Source of the DNA: Amycolatopsis sp. cg9
GTDB taxonomy: Bacteria > Actinomycetota > Actinomycetes > Mycobacteriales > Pseudonocardiaceae
DNA: 64,000 nucleotides
Direction of reading: 5' to 3'
NCBI RefSeq assembly: GCF_041346945.1
Contig: NZ_CP166850.1
Coordinates: forward strand, 4,588,001 to 4,652,000
This document shows, in pieces, positions 16,219 through 24,957 of this stretch; the first letter of the stretch is position 1, and the number at the start of each line of letters is the position of its first letter. Below the pieces are notes generated by a model. That model saw only the letters and a list, made by a program, of their open reading frames with translations, did not search any database and was not told where the DNA came from. The translations under genes and the position numbers were made by a program.

Positions 16219-17501
16219 GAGCCCAGGCCGCCGCGCGCCGGGAAGCGCTTTCCGACTGGCCGGGGTGGCCCGCGCGGTGGGACATGTGGACCGGGGCGAA
16301 GGCGCGCTGGATCGCCTACGCCCTCAGTTGCGAGCTGCTCGCCGTCGGCGCGACCGCGGTGGCGCTGGGCACCGGGTTCGGGGAGCCGGTGCGGCCGGTC
16401 TGGTTCGCGGTGCTCGTCGCGCTCGGGGTGGCGCAGGCCGAGATGTCGCGGCGCATCGAACGGCTGCGGCGGTGGATGAGCGGGCAGACGCACATCAACG
16501 TCACCTCGGTCTGGTACCTCGCCGGTGTCGTCCTGCTGCCGCCGGCGTGGGTGGCGCTGCTCGCGCTCGTGCTCTACGCCCACCTGTGGGTGCGGGTGTG
16601 GCGCCAGGTGCGCACGCGGCCCGCGCACCGCTTCGTCGCGAGCACGGCGTGGGCGATGCTCTCCTGCTTCGCGGCTTCGTCCGTTCTCACCGTGTCCGGG
16701 TTGCACGGGACGCCGCTGCAGACGCCGCGCGGGCTGTTCGCGCTCTGCCTGGCCGCCGCGGTGTTCGAGCTGGTCAACATCGGCCTCGTGGCGTCCGGCA
16801 TCTACCTCTACACGAGCCAGCGCTCGGCGGCCGACCTGATCGGCACCTGGGAGGACAACGCCTTCGAGCTCGCGACCCTCTGCCTCGGCGGCCTGGCCGC
16901 ACTGGCGCTGGCCGAGCAGCCGGTGCTGGTGGTGTTCGTGGTCGCGCCGTTGCTGCTGCTGCACCGGTACCTGCTGTTGAAGCAGCAGCTGCAGGTCGCC
17001 GCCGTCACCGACGAGAAGACCGGGCTGCTCAACACCGCGGGCTGGCACGACTCCGCGGTCCGGGAGCACGCCCGCGCGCTGCGCCGCGGCGGTGGCTTCG
17101 CGGTGCTGATGATCGACCTCGACCACTTCAAGAGGATCAACGACACCTACGGCCACCTGACCGGCGACGACGTGCTGGCCGCCGTCGCGGTGGCGATCTC
17201 CGGCTCGGTGCGCCAGGGCGACACGGTCGGGCGGTTCGGCGGCGAAGAGTTCGTGGTGCTGCTGCCGGCCATCGGCCACGCCGACGTGCTGGCCATCGCC
17301 GAGCGGGTGCGGGTGGCCGTCGGCGAGCTGAACGTGGTCATCTCGACCGGGAGCGGGACGGTCCGGGTGAGCGGCCTGTCGGTGTCGATCGGGGTCGCGC
17401 GCCACACCGGCACCGGACTGACGCTCGACGACGTGCTCCGGTCCGCCGACGCGGCGCTGTACCGGGCGAAGGAAGCCGGCCGCAACCGCGTCGCCGTGTG
17501 A
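16215..17501 (+). CDS. Membrane-bound diguanylate cyclase (GGDEF domain)
   Basis: The protein (428 residues from TTG 16215) has about six to seven hydrophobic helices (roughly residues 28-245) followed by a GGDEF domain. The active site reads GGEEF at 342-346, an active variant. The inhibitory site RxxD is present as RQGD at 333-336, exactly five residues before it, so product feedback is expected. It should make cyclic di-GMP in response to an unknown signal sensed by the membrane domain. The frame is open to GTG 16116, but codons before 16215 are rich in A or T at the third position, unlike the rest, so I place the start at TTG 16215. Confidence 0.85.
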   Translation: MRAQAAARREALSDWPGWPARWDMWTGAKARWIAYALSCELLAVGATAVALGTGFGEPVRPVWFAVLVALGVAQAEMSRRIERLRRWMSGQTHINVTSVWYLAGVVLLPPAWVALLALVLYAHLWVRVWRQVRTRPAHRFVASTAWAMLSCFAASSVLTVSGLHGTPLQTPRGLFALCLAAAVFELVNIGLVASGIYLYTSQRSAADLIGTWEDNAFELATLCLGGLAALALAEQPVLVVFVVAPLLLLHRYLLLKQQLQVAAVTDEKTGLLNTAGWHDSAVREHARALRRGGGFAVLMIDLDHFKRINDTYGHLTGDDVLAAVAVAISGSVRQGDTVGRFGGEEFVVLLPAIGHADVLAIAERVRVAVGELNVVISTGSGTVRVSGLSVSIGVARHTGTGLTLDDVLRSADAALYRAKEAGRNRVAV

Positions 17502-17545
17502 CGAACGGCGCGAAATAGCCGCTCCGGCAGGCCGTTGAACCCGGT

Positions 17546-18610
17546 ATGAGCGGCGCGGATCACGAGACGGACGTGGTGGTGATCGGGGCCGGCCAGGCGG
17601 GCCTGTCCGCGGCGTACCACCTGCGGCGCGCCGGGTTCGCCAACCGGACCGGCTTCGTTGTGCTGGACCACGGGAAACGTGCCGGGGGTGCGTGGCAGTA
17701 CCGCTGGCCGTCGCTGGTGCTCGGCAAGGTGCACGGCATCCACGACCTGCCCGGCATGGCCTTCGGCTCCCCGGACGTGACGCGGCCGGCTTCCGAAGTC
17801 GTTTCCGAATACTTCGCGCGCTTCGAAAGCGTGTACGACCTCCCGGTGCTGCGGCCGGTCGACGTCCGGTCGGTGACGCGCGCGGGGGACCGGCTGGTGG
17901 TTTCGAGCCCGGCGGAGTCCTGGGCCGCGCGGGCCGTGATCAGCGCGACCGGCACCTGGGACCGGCCGTTCTGGCCGCACTACCCCGGGCAGGAGACGTT
18001 CGCCGGCCGCCAGGTGCACACCGCGGACTACGCCGGGCCCGAGGACTTCCGCGGCGAGCGGGTGGTCGTCGTCGGCGGCGGGGCATCGGCCGTGCAGCTG
18101 CTGATGGAGTTCGCCCCGCTCGCCCGCGCCACGGCCTGGGTGACGCGCCGCCCGCCGGTCTGGCGGGACGAGCCGTTCAGCGAGGACTGGGGACGCTCCG
18201 CCGTCGCGAAGGTCGACGAGCGGGTGCGGGCCGGGCTGCCGCCGGAGAGCGTGGTGAGCGTGACCGACCTGGCCGTGACGCCGGAGGTGCGGGCCGCGCG
18301 GGCGGCCGGGATCCTGGACCGGCGCCCGATGTTCGCCCGGATCGTGCCCTCGGGCGTCGAGTGGGCGGACGGCTCGCGCTTCGACGCCGACGTGATCCTC
18401 TGGGCCACGGGTTTCCGCGCGGCGATCGACCACCTCGCCCCGCTGCACCTGCGCGAGCCGGGTGGCGGGATCCGCGTGGACGGCACGCGGGTGGCGCTCG
18501 AGCCGCGGCTGCACCTGGTGGGGTACGGGCCGTCGGCGAGCACGGTGGGGGCCAACCGGGCCGGGCGAGCCGCCGTGACCGAGATCCGGAAGCTTCTGAA
18601 AGGGGCGTAA
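17546..18610 (+). CDS. FAD/NAD(P)-dependent monooxygenase or oxidoreductase (CzcO-like)
   Basis: This 354-residue flavoprotein has an N-terminal FAD motif GAGQAG (14-19), a second Rossmann motif VVVVGGGASAVQ near residue 172, and the ATGF motif (ILWATGF) near 290, in the order seen in flavin-containing monooxygenases and CzcO-type oxidoreductases. It is shorter than Baeyer-Villiger enzymes and lacks their FxGxxxHxxxW signature. Typical reactions are NADPH-dependent oxygenation of small nucleophiles; the substrate is unknown. It stands alone, 44 bases after the diguanylate cyclase. Confidence 0.8.
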   Translation: MSGADHETDVVVIGAGQAGLSAAYHLRRAGFANRTGFVVLDHGKRAGGAWQYRWPSLVLGKVHGIHDLPGMAFGSPDVTRPASEVVSEYFARFESVYDLPVLRPVDVRSVTRAGDRLVVSSPAESWAARAVISATGTWDRPFWPHYPGQETFAGRQVHTADYAGPEDFRGERVVVVGGGASAVQLLMEFAPLARATAWVTRRPPVWRDEPFSEDWGRSAVAKVDERVRAGLPPESVVSVTDLAVTPEVRAARAAGILDRRPMFARIVPSGVEWADGSRFDADVILWATGFRAAIDHLAPLHLREPGGGIRVDGTRVALEPRLHLVGYGPSASTVGANRAGRAAVTEIRKLLKGA

Positions 18611-18677
18611 CCGCCACTTACGGGGGATTTGCCGAGTTTTCGCCCGGGACGCCCCGGTGCCGTGAAATGATCTTGAG

Positions 18678-18908
18678 GTGAAGAAGACACTGGGGCGTCT
18701 GAGCGCCGTAACGATCATCGCCGGTTCACTCCTCGGGCTCGCCGCGGGCACCGCTTCCGCGGGGAACCCGCAGTACATCCGCAGCTACCAATGGCAGGCG
18801 GACTGCGAGCGCGCGGCGGACGAAATCCGCAGCGGGGGCGACCTCGCCGCGTACTGCCGGTGGGACCAGGGACACACCGAGTGGGACCTGTACGTCCTCT
18901 CGCTCTGA
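18678..18908 (+). CDS. Small secreted two-cysteine protein
   Basis: This 76-residue precursor has a clear signal peptide (MKKTLGRLS, a hydrophobic stretch, then TASA|G near residue 34). The mature part is about 42 residues with two Cys, which probably form a disulfide, and it is rich in Trp and Tyr. Small exported proteins like this are common in actinomycetes and mostly have no known function. The GTG start is immediately preceded by GAGG, too close to serve as a ribosome-binding site, so the mRNA may be leaderless. A strong terminator follows. Confidence 0.75.
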   Translation: MKKTLGRLSAVTIIAGSLLGLAAGTASAGNPQYIRSYQWQADCERAADEIRSGGDLAAYCRWDQGHTEWDLYVLSL

Positions 18909-18920
18909 TTCCGCGACGAA

Positions 18921-18964
18921 AAGGTGCCGTCCCCCGGCCGCGACCGGGGAACGGCACCTTTTTT
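18921..18964 (+). terminator. Rho-independent terminator
   Basis: A 17-bp stem with one mismatch (18921-18937 with 18944-18960) and a 6-base loop is followed by a T-run (18959-18964). It ends the small secreted protein gene. Confidence 0.88.
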
Positions 18965-19010
18965 CGTGGCCGTCCCACGGCACGGAGCAGTATCCCGTTC
19001 AGCGAAACAG

Positions 19011-19028
19011 GACAAGACAAGTCTTGTC
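19011..19028. promoter_or_regulatory. Inverted repeat upstream of the secreted phosphoesterase
   Basis: GACAAGAC (19011-19018) and GTCTTGTC (19021-19028) form a perfect inverted repeat with a 2-base spacer, 111 bases upstream of the GTG start at 19139. This is the size of a dimeric repressor operator. The regulator is unknown. Confidence 0.45.
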
Positions 19029-19061
19029 AGCCGAAGCTACTCGCCGATAAAGTCCGCTTTC

Positions 19062-19080
19062 GTTAGGAAACTTTCTTAAC
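19062..19080. promoter_or_regulatory. Palindrome GTTAGGAAACTTTCTTAAC upstream of the secreted phosphoesterase
   Basis: Nine-base arms flank a central C with one mismatched pair. AT-rich palindromes of this type often lie upstream of secreted hydrolase genes in actinomycetes, as far as I recall. It lies 59 bases before the start, where an operator or activator site could act. Confidence 0.5.
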
Positions 19081-19138
19081 TGTTTGTCCGACGCCGCAGC
19101 CCGCCAAGCCACCGCCAAGGCCCTCGAAGGAGCGCGAC

Positions 19139-20737
19139 GTGCCGTCCACCCGACTACGCCCACTCGCCCGACTCACCCCGGTGCTCGCCGCCGTGGTCCT
19201 GCTGCCCTCCGCCATCGCCGCGGCCGCCACCACCCAGGCCGCCGATGTCCTTCTCTCGCAGGGCAAACCGGTCGCCACCTCCACCACCGAAAGCTCGTCC
19301 TACACCGGGGCGAAGGCCGTCGACGGCAGCACCACGACCCGCTGGGCCAGTGCCGAAGGGGCCGACCCGCAGTGGCTGCGGATCGACCTCGGCCAGTCCG
19401 CCGCCGTCCACCGCGTGGTGCTGAACTGGGAAGCGGCCTACGCCAAGAAGTACCGCATCGAAGTCTCCGACGACGGCACGAACTTCACCACCGCCGCCAC
19501 CGTGGACGCCGGCGACGGCAAGACCGACGACCTGACCGGCCTCACCGCCCACGGCCGGTTCGTGCGCTTCGTCGGCCTCACCCGCGCCACGAGCTACGGC
19601 TACTCCTTCTGGGAGATGCAGGTCTTCGGCAGCACCGACTCCTCCGGCGACACGCAGGCCCCGACCGTCCCGGCCGGGCTCACCGCCGGGACCGCGACCG
19701 CCACGAGCGTCCCGCTGAGCTGGAGCGCCGCCACCGACAACGTCGGGGTCACCGGGTACGACGTCCTGCGCAACGGCACCACGGTCGCCACCAGCGCGAC
19801 GGCGTCGTACACCGACACCGGGCTCACGCCGGACACCGGCTACACCTACACCGTCCGCGCGCGCGACAACGCGGGCAACGTCTCCGCCGCCAGTGCGCCG
19901 ATCACGGTGAAGACCGCGGCCGGGAGCGCGGGGTTCGTCCTCGCCGCCGCGGGCGACATCGCCGAGCGGTGCACCTCCAGCAGCTCGAGCTGCGCGCACG
20001 TCAAGACCGCGAAGCTCGTGGAGACCATGAACCCCGCGGCCGTGCTCACCATGGGCGACAACCAGTACGACGACGCCCACCTGTCGGACTTCAAGTCCTA
20101 CTACGACAAGACGTGGGGCAAGTTCAAGAGCAAGACCCACCCGATCCCGGGCAACCACGAAACCTACGACGACACGCCGTACCGGGGTTACGACGACTAC
20201 TTCGGTGCCGTCGCGAAGCCCAACGGCCAGCGCTACTACAGCTGGGAAATGGGCAACTGGCACTTCATCGCCCTGGACTCCAACGACTTCGCCACCCACG
20301 AGTTCGGCCCGGACGAGCAGATGGCGTGGCTGAAGCAGGATCTCGCGAACAACAAGAAGGGCTGCGTCGCCGCCTACTGGCACCACCCGCGGTGGAGCTC
20401 CGGTGACCACGGCGACAACCCCGACAGCATCGAGCTGTGGAACCTCATGGTGGCGAACAAGGTCGACCTGGTCCTCAACGGCCACGACCACGACTACGAG
20501 CGCTTCGTCCCGCAGAACGCCGACGGCAAGGCGGACGCGAACGGCCCGGTCGAGATCGTCGGCGGCTCGGGCGGGGCGAGCCTCTACGACCTGAGCTCGC
20601 CGCACGCCACGACCGCCAAGCTGCTCAAGACCTACGGCGTCCTGAAGCTGTCGATGACCGACACCAGCTTCCAGTCGCAGCTCATCGGCGTCGACGGCAA
20701 GGTCCTGGACAGCAGCCCGGCTTACACCTGCCACTAG
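19139..20737 (+). CDS. Secreted metallophosphoesterase with discoidin (F5/8C) and fibronectin III domains
   Basis: This 532-residue precursor begins with a signal peptide (about 1-34). A discoidin/F5-8 type C carbohydrate-binding domain (about 36-165, with KAVDGSTTTRWAS and WLRIDLGQ), a fibronectin III domain (about 176-260, starting APTVPAGLTA) and a calcineurin-like phosphoesterase domain follow. Metal-binding blocks are GDI, MGDNQYDD, PGNHE, HHPRW and NGHDHDYER. The enzyme should act outside the cell on phosphate esters while held to a glycan by the first domain. AAGGAG precedes GTG 19139. A transporter follows 11 bases after the stop, so the two may form an operon. Confidence 0.88.
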   Translation: MPSTRLRPLARLTPVLAAVVLLPSAIAAAATTQAADVLLSQGKPVATSTTESSSYTGAKAVDGSTTTRWASAEGADPQWLRIDLGQSAAVHRVVLNWEAAYAKKYRIEVSDDGTNFTTAATVDAGDGKTDDLTGLTAHGRFVRFVGLTRATSYGYSFWEMQVFGSTDSSGDTQAPTVPAGLTAGTATATSVPLSWSAATDNVGVTGYDVLRNGTTVATSATASYTDTGLTPDTGYTYTVRARDNAGNVSAASAPITVKTAAGSAGFVLAAAGDIAERCTSSSSSCAHVKTAKLVETMNPAAVLTMGDNQYDDAHLSDFKSYYDKTWGKFKSKTHPIPGNHETYDDTPYRGYDDYFGAVAKPNGQRYYSWEMGNWHFIALDSNDFATHEFGPDEQMAWLKQDLANNKKGCVAAYWHHPRWSSGDHGDNPDSIELWNLMVANKVDLVLNGHDHDYERFVPQNADGKADANGPVEIVGGSGGASLYDLSSPHATTAKLLKTYGVLKLSMTDTSFQSQLIGVDGKVLDSSPAYTCH

Positions 20738-20748
20738 GAGGGACGAGC

Positions 20749-21981
20749 ATGTACATCGCGGCGAGCCGGACCTCGGACCTGGCGGCGGGCACCGACCGGA
20801 AACCCGCGCTGAAACGGGTTTCCGCCAACGTCGTGGCCCTCGGCGCGGTCAGCCTGGTCACCGACGTCTCCTCGGAGATGGTGACCGCCGTCCTCCCGCT
20901 CTACCTGGTGCTCGGCCTCGGCCTGAACCCGCTGCAGTTCGGGCTGCTCGACGGGCTCTACGCGGGCGCCACCGCGGTCGTGCGGGTGCTCGGCGGGCAC
21001 CTCGCCGACCGGTGGCGGCGGCTCAAGGCGGTCGCCGGGTTCGGGTACGGCTTGTCCGCGGTGTGCAAGCTCGGGCTGGTCGCGGCCGGCTCGTCGGTCG
21101 CGGCGATCGGGGTCGTCCTCGCGGCCGACCGGACCGGCAAGGGGCTGCGCACCGGCCCGCGCGACGCGCTGATCTCGCTGTCCAGCGAACCGGAGGCGCT
21201 CGGCCGGTCGTTCGGGGTGCACCGGGCGATGGACACCGTCGGCGCGTTCCTCGGCCCGCTGGTGGCCATGGCCGTGCTCGCGCTGAGCCTCGGCAGCTAC
21301 CCGAGCGTCTTCGTCACCAGCTTCTGCATCGCCGCCATCGCGGTGCTGCTGCTCGCCTTGTTCGTCCACGACCGGCCCGGCGCGGTCGACCGGGCCGCCG
21401 TCTCGCTGCGCGCCGCGCTCGGCCTGCTGCGGCAGCAGGACTTCCGGCGGGTCGCGCTCTGGGCGGCACTGCTGGGCCTGGTGACGGTCGGCGACTCGTT
21501 CGTCTACCTCGTCCTGCAGCGGCGGTGGGAGATCGCGGCGACGTGGTTCCCGCTGCTGCCGCTCGGCACCGCCGGTGTCTACCTGGTGCTGGCCGTGCCG
21601 CTCGGCAAGCTCGCCGACCGGGTCGGGCGCTGGCCCGTCTTCCTCGGCGGGCACGCCGCGCTGTGCCTCGCGCTGGTGCTGCTCTGCGGCCCGCAGGCCG
21701 GGCTCTGGCTCGGGATCATCGCGCTCGGCCTGCACGGCGTGTTCTACGCGGCCACCGACGGCGTCCTGATGGCCGCCGCCGGGCCGCTCATCCCGCGTGA
21801 CCTCCGGGCCACCGGGATGGCCGTCGTGCAGACCGGGCAGGCCGTCGCCCGGATGCTCTCGTCCGTCCTCTTCGGACTGGCGTGGACGCTCTGGGACCTG
21901 CGGCCCGCGGTGCTCGTCGCTGCGGCCTGCCTGGCCGCCGTCGCCCTCGCCGCCGCTCTCGCGAAACCGGTGCGCCCGTGA
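20749..21981 (+). CDS. Major facilitator superfamily transporter
   Basis: This 410-residue integral membrane protein has about 12 predicted helices. MFS marks are present: GGHLADRWRRLK between helices 2 and 3 and a second loop copy GKLADRVGRWP. The segment DRTGKGLRTGPRDALIS is typical of the group near YfkF/efflux-type MFS proteins. The substrate is unknown; the adjacent phosphoesterase raises the possibility of uptake of a dephosphorylated product, but drug efflux is equally possible. A GGAGGGACGAGC ribosome-binding region precedes the ATG. The stop overlaps the next start as GTGA. Confidence 0.85.
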   Translation: MYIAASRTSDLAAGTDRKPALKRVSANVVALGAVSLVTDVSSEMVTAVLPLYLVLGLGLNPLQFGLLDGLYAGATAVVRVLGGHLADRWRRLKAVAGFGYGLSAVCKLGLVAAGSSVAAIGVVLAADRTGKGLRTGPRDALISLSSEPEALGRSFGVHRAMDTVGAFLGPLVAMAVLALSLGSYPSVFVTSFCIAAIAVLLLALFVHDRPGAVDRAAVSLRAALGLLRQQDFRRVALWAALLGLVTVGDSFVYLVLQRRWEIAATWFPLLPLGTAGVYLVLAVPLGKLADRVGRWPVFLGGHAALCLALVLLCGPQAGLWLGIIALGLHGVFYAATDGVLMAAAGPLIPRDLRATGMAVVQTGQAVARMLSSVLFGLAWTLWDLRPAVLVAAACLAAVALAAALAKPVRP

Positions 21982-22922
21982 AGAAGATCGTCCTCGCCCT
22001 CGCCGGAACCGCGCTCCTGGTCGCCGCGGCCGTGGTCTACACGGTCAGCTCGCGGCACGAAACCGCCGAAGCCGGCCCGGCCGCGCAGCTCACGCTCGCG
22101 CCCGGGCAGTTGTTCTACCGCGATACCGCCACTGGCCGCGTCGGGGCCGTCCCGCTCGCCGATGCGGGCGCGAAACCGCAGCTCAGCGGCCTGAAGTGCG
22201 ACCGGTTCGCGGTCGCGGGGCAGACGGCGGTGTGCCTGGCCGTCAAGCCGGGGACGCTGCCGGCGGTCACCGACGTCCTCGTCCTCGACGGCCGGCTCGG
22301 CGTCCGCCACACCGAAACCCTGCCCGGCACCCCGAGCCGCGCGCGGGTCTCCCCGGACGGCAAGCGCGTCTACTGGACGTTGTTCGTCACCGGCGATTCC
22401 TACGCGCAGACCGGGTTCTCCACCCGGGCGGGACTGTACGAAGTGGACACCGGGCGGCTGGTCAAGACGATCGAGGAGCTGCCCGTCTTCGTCGAGGGCA
22501 AGCGCTACTTCGCGGCCGACGTCAACTACTGGGGCATCACGTTCGCCCCCGACGGCAACCGCTTCTACGCCACCCTCGGCAGCAAGGGCAAGACGTACCT
22601 CGTCGAAGCCGACTACGGGCGGTACCGCGGGAAGGCCCTGCGGGAGAACGTCGAGTGCCCGTCGCTGTCGCCGGACGGCAAGCGGGTGGCGTTCAAGAAG
22701 AAGGTCGGCGAGGGCGTCTGGCGGCTCTCGGTGCTCGACCTCGCGACCCTGCGCGAAACCGAGCTGGCCGAGACCCGCAGCGTCGACGACCAGGCGCTCT
22801 GGCAGGACGACCACACGGTCCTCTACGGACTGGAGAACGCCGTCTGGGCGGTCCCGGCCGACGGTTCCGGCGCACCGCGGCAGCTGGTCGGCGGGGCCGC
22901 GTCGCCCGCCGTCACGGGGTGA
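21978..22922 (+). CDS. Exported or membrane-anchored WD40-like beta-propeller protein
   Basis: This 314-residue protein starts with a short basic segment and one hydrophobic helix (MKKIVLALAGTALLVAAAVVY), which serves as signal or anchor. The rest contains several PD40/TolB-like blades (RVSPDGKRVYWT, FAPDGNRFYATL, SLSPDGKRVAFK). Such propellers usually bind proteins or ligands at the cell surface. The start overlaps the MFS stop, so it is probably co-expressed with that transporter and could be an accessory. It ends in an 11-base convergent overlap with the TetR gene. Confidence 0.78.
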   Translation: MKKIVLALAGTALLVAAAVVYTVSSRHETAEAGPAAQLTLAPGQLFYRDTATGRVGAVPLADAGAKPQLSGLKCDRFAVAGQTAVCLAVKPGTLPAVTDVLVLDGRLGVRHTETLPGTPSRARVSPDGKRVYWTLFVTGDSYAQTGFSTRAGLYEVDTGRLVKTIEELPVFVEGKRYFAADVNYWGITFAPDGNRFYATLGSKGKTYLVEADYGRYRGKALRENVECPSLSPDGKRVAFKKKVGEGVWRLSVLDLATLRETELAETRSVDDQALWQDDHTVLYGLENAVWAVPADGSGAPRQLVGGAASPAVTG

Positions 22923-23484
22923 CGTCGACCGCCGCGAACAGCGTCCGGACGCCGAGGTCGCGCAGCTCGGCCTGGGTGATCTTCGGCTGGTCGAGCCAGT
23001 CGAGGATGACGGTGGCGACGAACGCCAGCCAGCCGCGCACGGCCACCCGGGTCGTCTCGGTGACGGTGGTCAGGGTGCCGAGCGCGGCCAGGATGCGCTC
23101 GGCGTTCGCGGCCATCCCGGCTTCGCGGATCCGCAGGATCTCGCGGTCGGCGCCCGCGGCGGCGCGGTGCACGATCCGGTAGCCGTCCGGGTGGGTGCGC
23201 GCGAACTCGAGGTACACGTCGAGCCCGGCCCGCAGCTGCTCCGCGACGGGCAGCGCCGGGTCGGGCTCGCTCATCGTCAGCAGCTGGTCGCGCTGGCTCC
23301 GGACGATCTCCGCGAAGAACTCCTTCTTCGTCGGGAAGTAGTGGTACAGCAGGCCGCGCGAGACCTGCGCGATCTCGGCGACCTCTTCGATCCAGACCTC
23401 GTCGTACGGCCGCTTCGCGAACAGCCCGGCGCCGATGGTCAGCAGCTGCTCCCGCCGCTCCTGCGTGCTCAGCCTGGTCCGCAT
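22912..23484 (-). CDS. TetR-family regulator divergent from a P450
   Basis: This 190-residue regulator has an N-terminal TetR helix-turn-helix (EEVAEIAQVSRGLLYHYFPTKKEFF, about 35-60) and a ligand domain of usual size. It is divergent from the CYP102-like P450, separated by 78 bases. In Bacillus, TetR proteins (FatR/BscR) repress CYP102 genes and release DNA on fatty-acid binding; the same logic is likely here. Two copies of a TTG-N4/5-CGGGTTCA sequence lie between the genes. Confidence 0.85.
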   Translation of the reverse strand: MRTRLSTQERREQLLTIGAGLFAKRPYDEVWIEEVAEIAQVSRGLLYHYFPTKKEFFAEIVRSQRDQLLTMSEPDPALPVAEQLRAGLDVYLEFARTHPDGYRIVHRAAAGADREILRIREAGMAANAERILAALGTLTTVTETTRVAVRGWLAFVATVILDWLDQPKITQAELRDLGVRTLFAAVDVTP

Positions 23485-23498
23485 GCCCCCGAGCTTAC

Positions 23499-23549
23499 TT
23501 GACACGGGTTCAGTAGCGGGGGATGGTGAGCCTATTGGATCCGGGTTCA
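23499..23549. promoter_or_regulatory. Direct repeats in the TetR/P450 intergenic region
   Basis: TTGACACGGGTTCA (23499-23512) and TTGGATCCGGGTTCA (23535-23549) share the same ends and lie 36-37 bases apart, between divergent start codons. The first also offers a TTGACA -35 hexamer reading toward the P450. They are probable operator sites for the TetR protein, although they are direct rather than palindromic repeats. Confidence 0.5.
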
Positions 23550-23562
23550 ACAAGGAGCTGCC

Positions 23563-24957
23563 GTGGACACCAGCGGGATTCCGCACCGGCCGGGCCGGCT
23601 TCCGGTGATCGGCGACCTGATCGGGGCGAACCCGCGCACGCCGCTGCAGGACACCGTGCGCATCGGCAAGCGGCTCGGGCCGATCTTCACCCGCAAGGTG
23701 TTCGGCTTCGAGATCGTCCTCGTCGGCGGCGTCGACCTGGTCACCGAGCTGAACGACGAGGCGAAGTTCGGCAAGCACGTCGGCATGGGCGTGGAGAACC
23801 TGCGCGCGCTCGGCGGCGACGGCCTGTTCACCGCCCACACCCACGAGCCGAACTGGCGGCTGGCGCACGACATCCTGCAGCCGGCGTTCTCCGCCGAGGC
23901 GATGCGCCGCTACCACCCGATCATGCTCGACGTCGCCCGCGAGCTCGTGGCGGCCTGGGACGCCGCGAGCGGCCCGGTCGACGTCTCCGCCGACATGACC
24001 CGGCTGACCCTGGAGACCATCGGCCGCGCCGGCTTCGGCTACCGCTTCGGCTCGTTCGAGCGCGCCGAACCGCACCCGTTCGTCACGGCGATGATCCGCG
24101 CGCTGCGGTACGCGCAGCTGCAGAACGTCAAGCTGCCGTTCGTCCGGCGCGCGATCGCCGGAACGCCGGAGCAGAACCGGGCCGACATCGCGGTGATGAC
24201 GGACCTGGTCGACGAGGTCATCGCCGGGCGGCGCGGCAGCGGCGAGGAGAGCCGCGACCTGCTCGGCCTGATGCTCACCGAGGGTCACCCGGTGACGGGA
24301 GAGCGCCTGGACCCGGTGAACATCCGCAACCAGGCGATCACGTTCGTCGTGGCCGGTCACGAGACGACGTCCGGCGCGCTGTCGTTCGCGCTGTACTACC
24401 TGACCCGCCACCCCGAACTGCTGGCGAAGGCCCGCGCCGAGGTCGACGCGGTGTGGGGCGGCCGCGAGCCGGCGTTCGCCGACGTCGCGAAGCTGCGTTA
24501 CGTCCGCCGCGTCCTGGACGAGGCGATGCGGCTCTGGCCGACCGCGCCCGGCTACTCCCGCGAAGCGCGCGAAGACGTCGTGCTCGGCGGGAAGTACCGG
24601 ATGCGCCGGGGTGACTGGGTGATCGTCCCGCTCCCGCTGGTGCACCGCGACCCCGCGGCCTGGGGCGATGACCCCGAGGCGTTCGACCCGGACCGGTTCG
24701 AGCCCGCCGCGGTGAAGAAGCGGCCGGCACAGGCGTACAAGCCGTTCGGGACGGGCGAGCGCGCCTGCATCGGCCGCCAGTTCGCGCTGCACGAAGCCGT
24801 GCTGGCGCTGGGGGTGGTGCTGCAGCGCTACGACTTCGACGTGGATCCCGCGTACGAGCTGAAGATCGTGGAGTCGCTGACGCTCAAGCCGAGCGGCTTC
24901 ACCCTGCGTCCCCGGGTCCGGCTCAGGACTTCAGATAGCGCACCTGCCCCGGCTTGA
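23563..24957 (+). CDS. Cytochrome P450 similar to the CYP102 (P450 BM3) haem domain, without reductase
   Basis: This 464-residue P450 aligns along its length with the haem domain of Bacillus P450 BM3. The I-helix AGHETTSG places Thr268 and the haem ligand is Cys402 in FGTGERACIGRQFALHEA, near BM3 Thr268 and Cys400. Other shared blocks are GDGLFTAHTHEPNWRLAHDIL, DMTRLTLETIG, EAMRLWPTAPGYS and ESLTLKPSGF. CYP102 enzymes hydroxylate fatty acids and carry a fused FAD/FMN reductase. Here the protein ends after the haem domain and the gene runs into convergent iolD (35-base overlap), so an external redox partner is needed. AAGGAG precedes GTG 23563. Confidence 0.92.
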   Translation: MDTSGIPHRPGRLPVIGDLIGANPRTPLQDTVRIGKRLGPIFTRKVFGFEIVLVGGVDLVTELNDEAKFGKHVGMGVENLRALGGDGLFTAHTHEPNWRLAHDILQPAFSAEAMRRYHPIMLDVARELVAAWDAASGPVDVSADMTRLTLETIGRAGFGYRFGSFERAEPHPFVTAMIRALRYAQLQNVKLPFVRRAIAGTPEQNRADIAVMTDLVDEVIAGRRGSGEESRDLLGLMLTEGHPVTGERLDPVNIRNQAITFVVAGHETTSGALSFALYYLTRHPELLAKARAEVDAVWGGREPAFADVAKLRYVRRVLDEAMRLWPTAPGYSREAREDVVLGGKYRMRRGDWVIVPLPLVHRDPAAWGDDPEAFDPDRFEPAAVKKRPAQAYKPFGTGERACIGRQFALHEAVLALGVVLQRYDFDVDPAYELKIVESLTLKPSGFTLRPRVRLRTSDSAPAPA

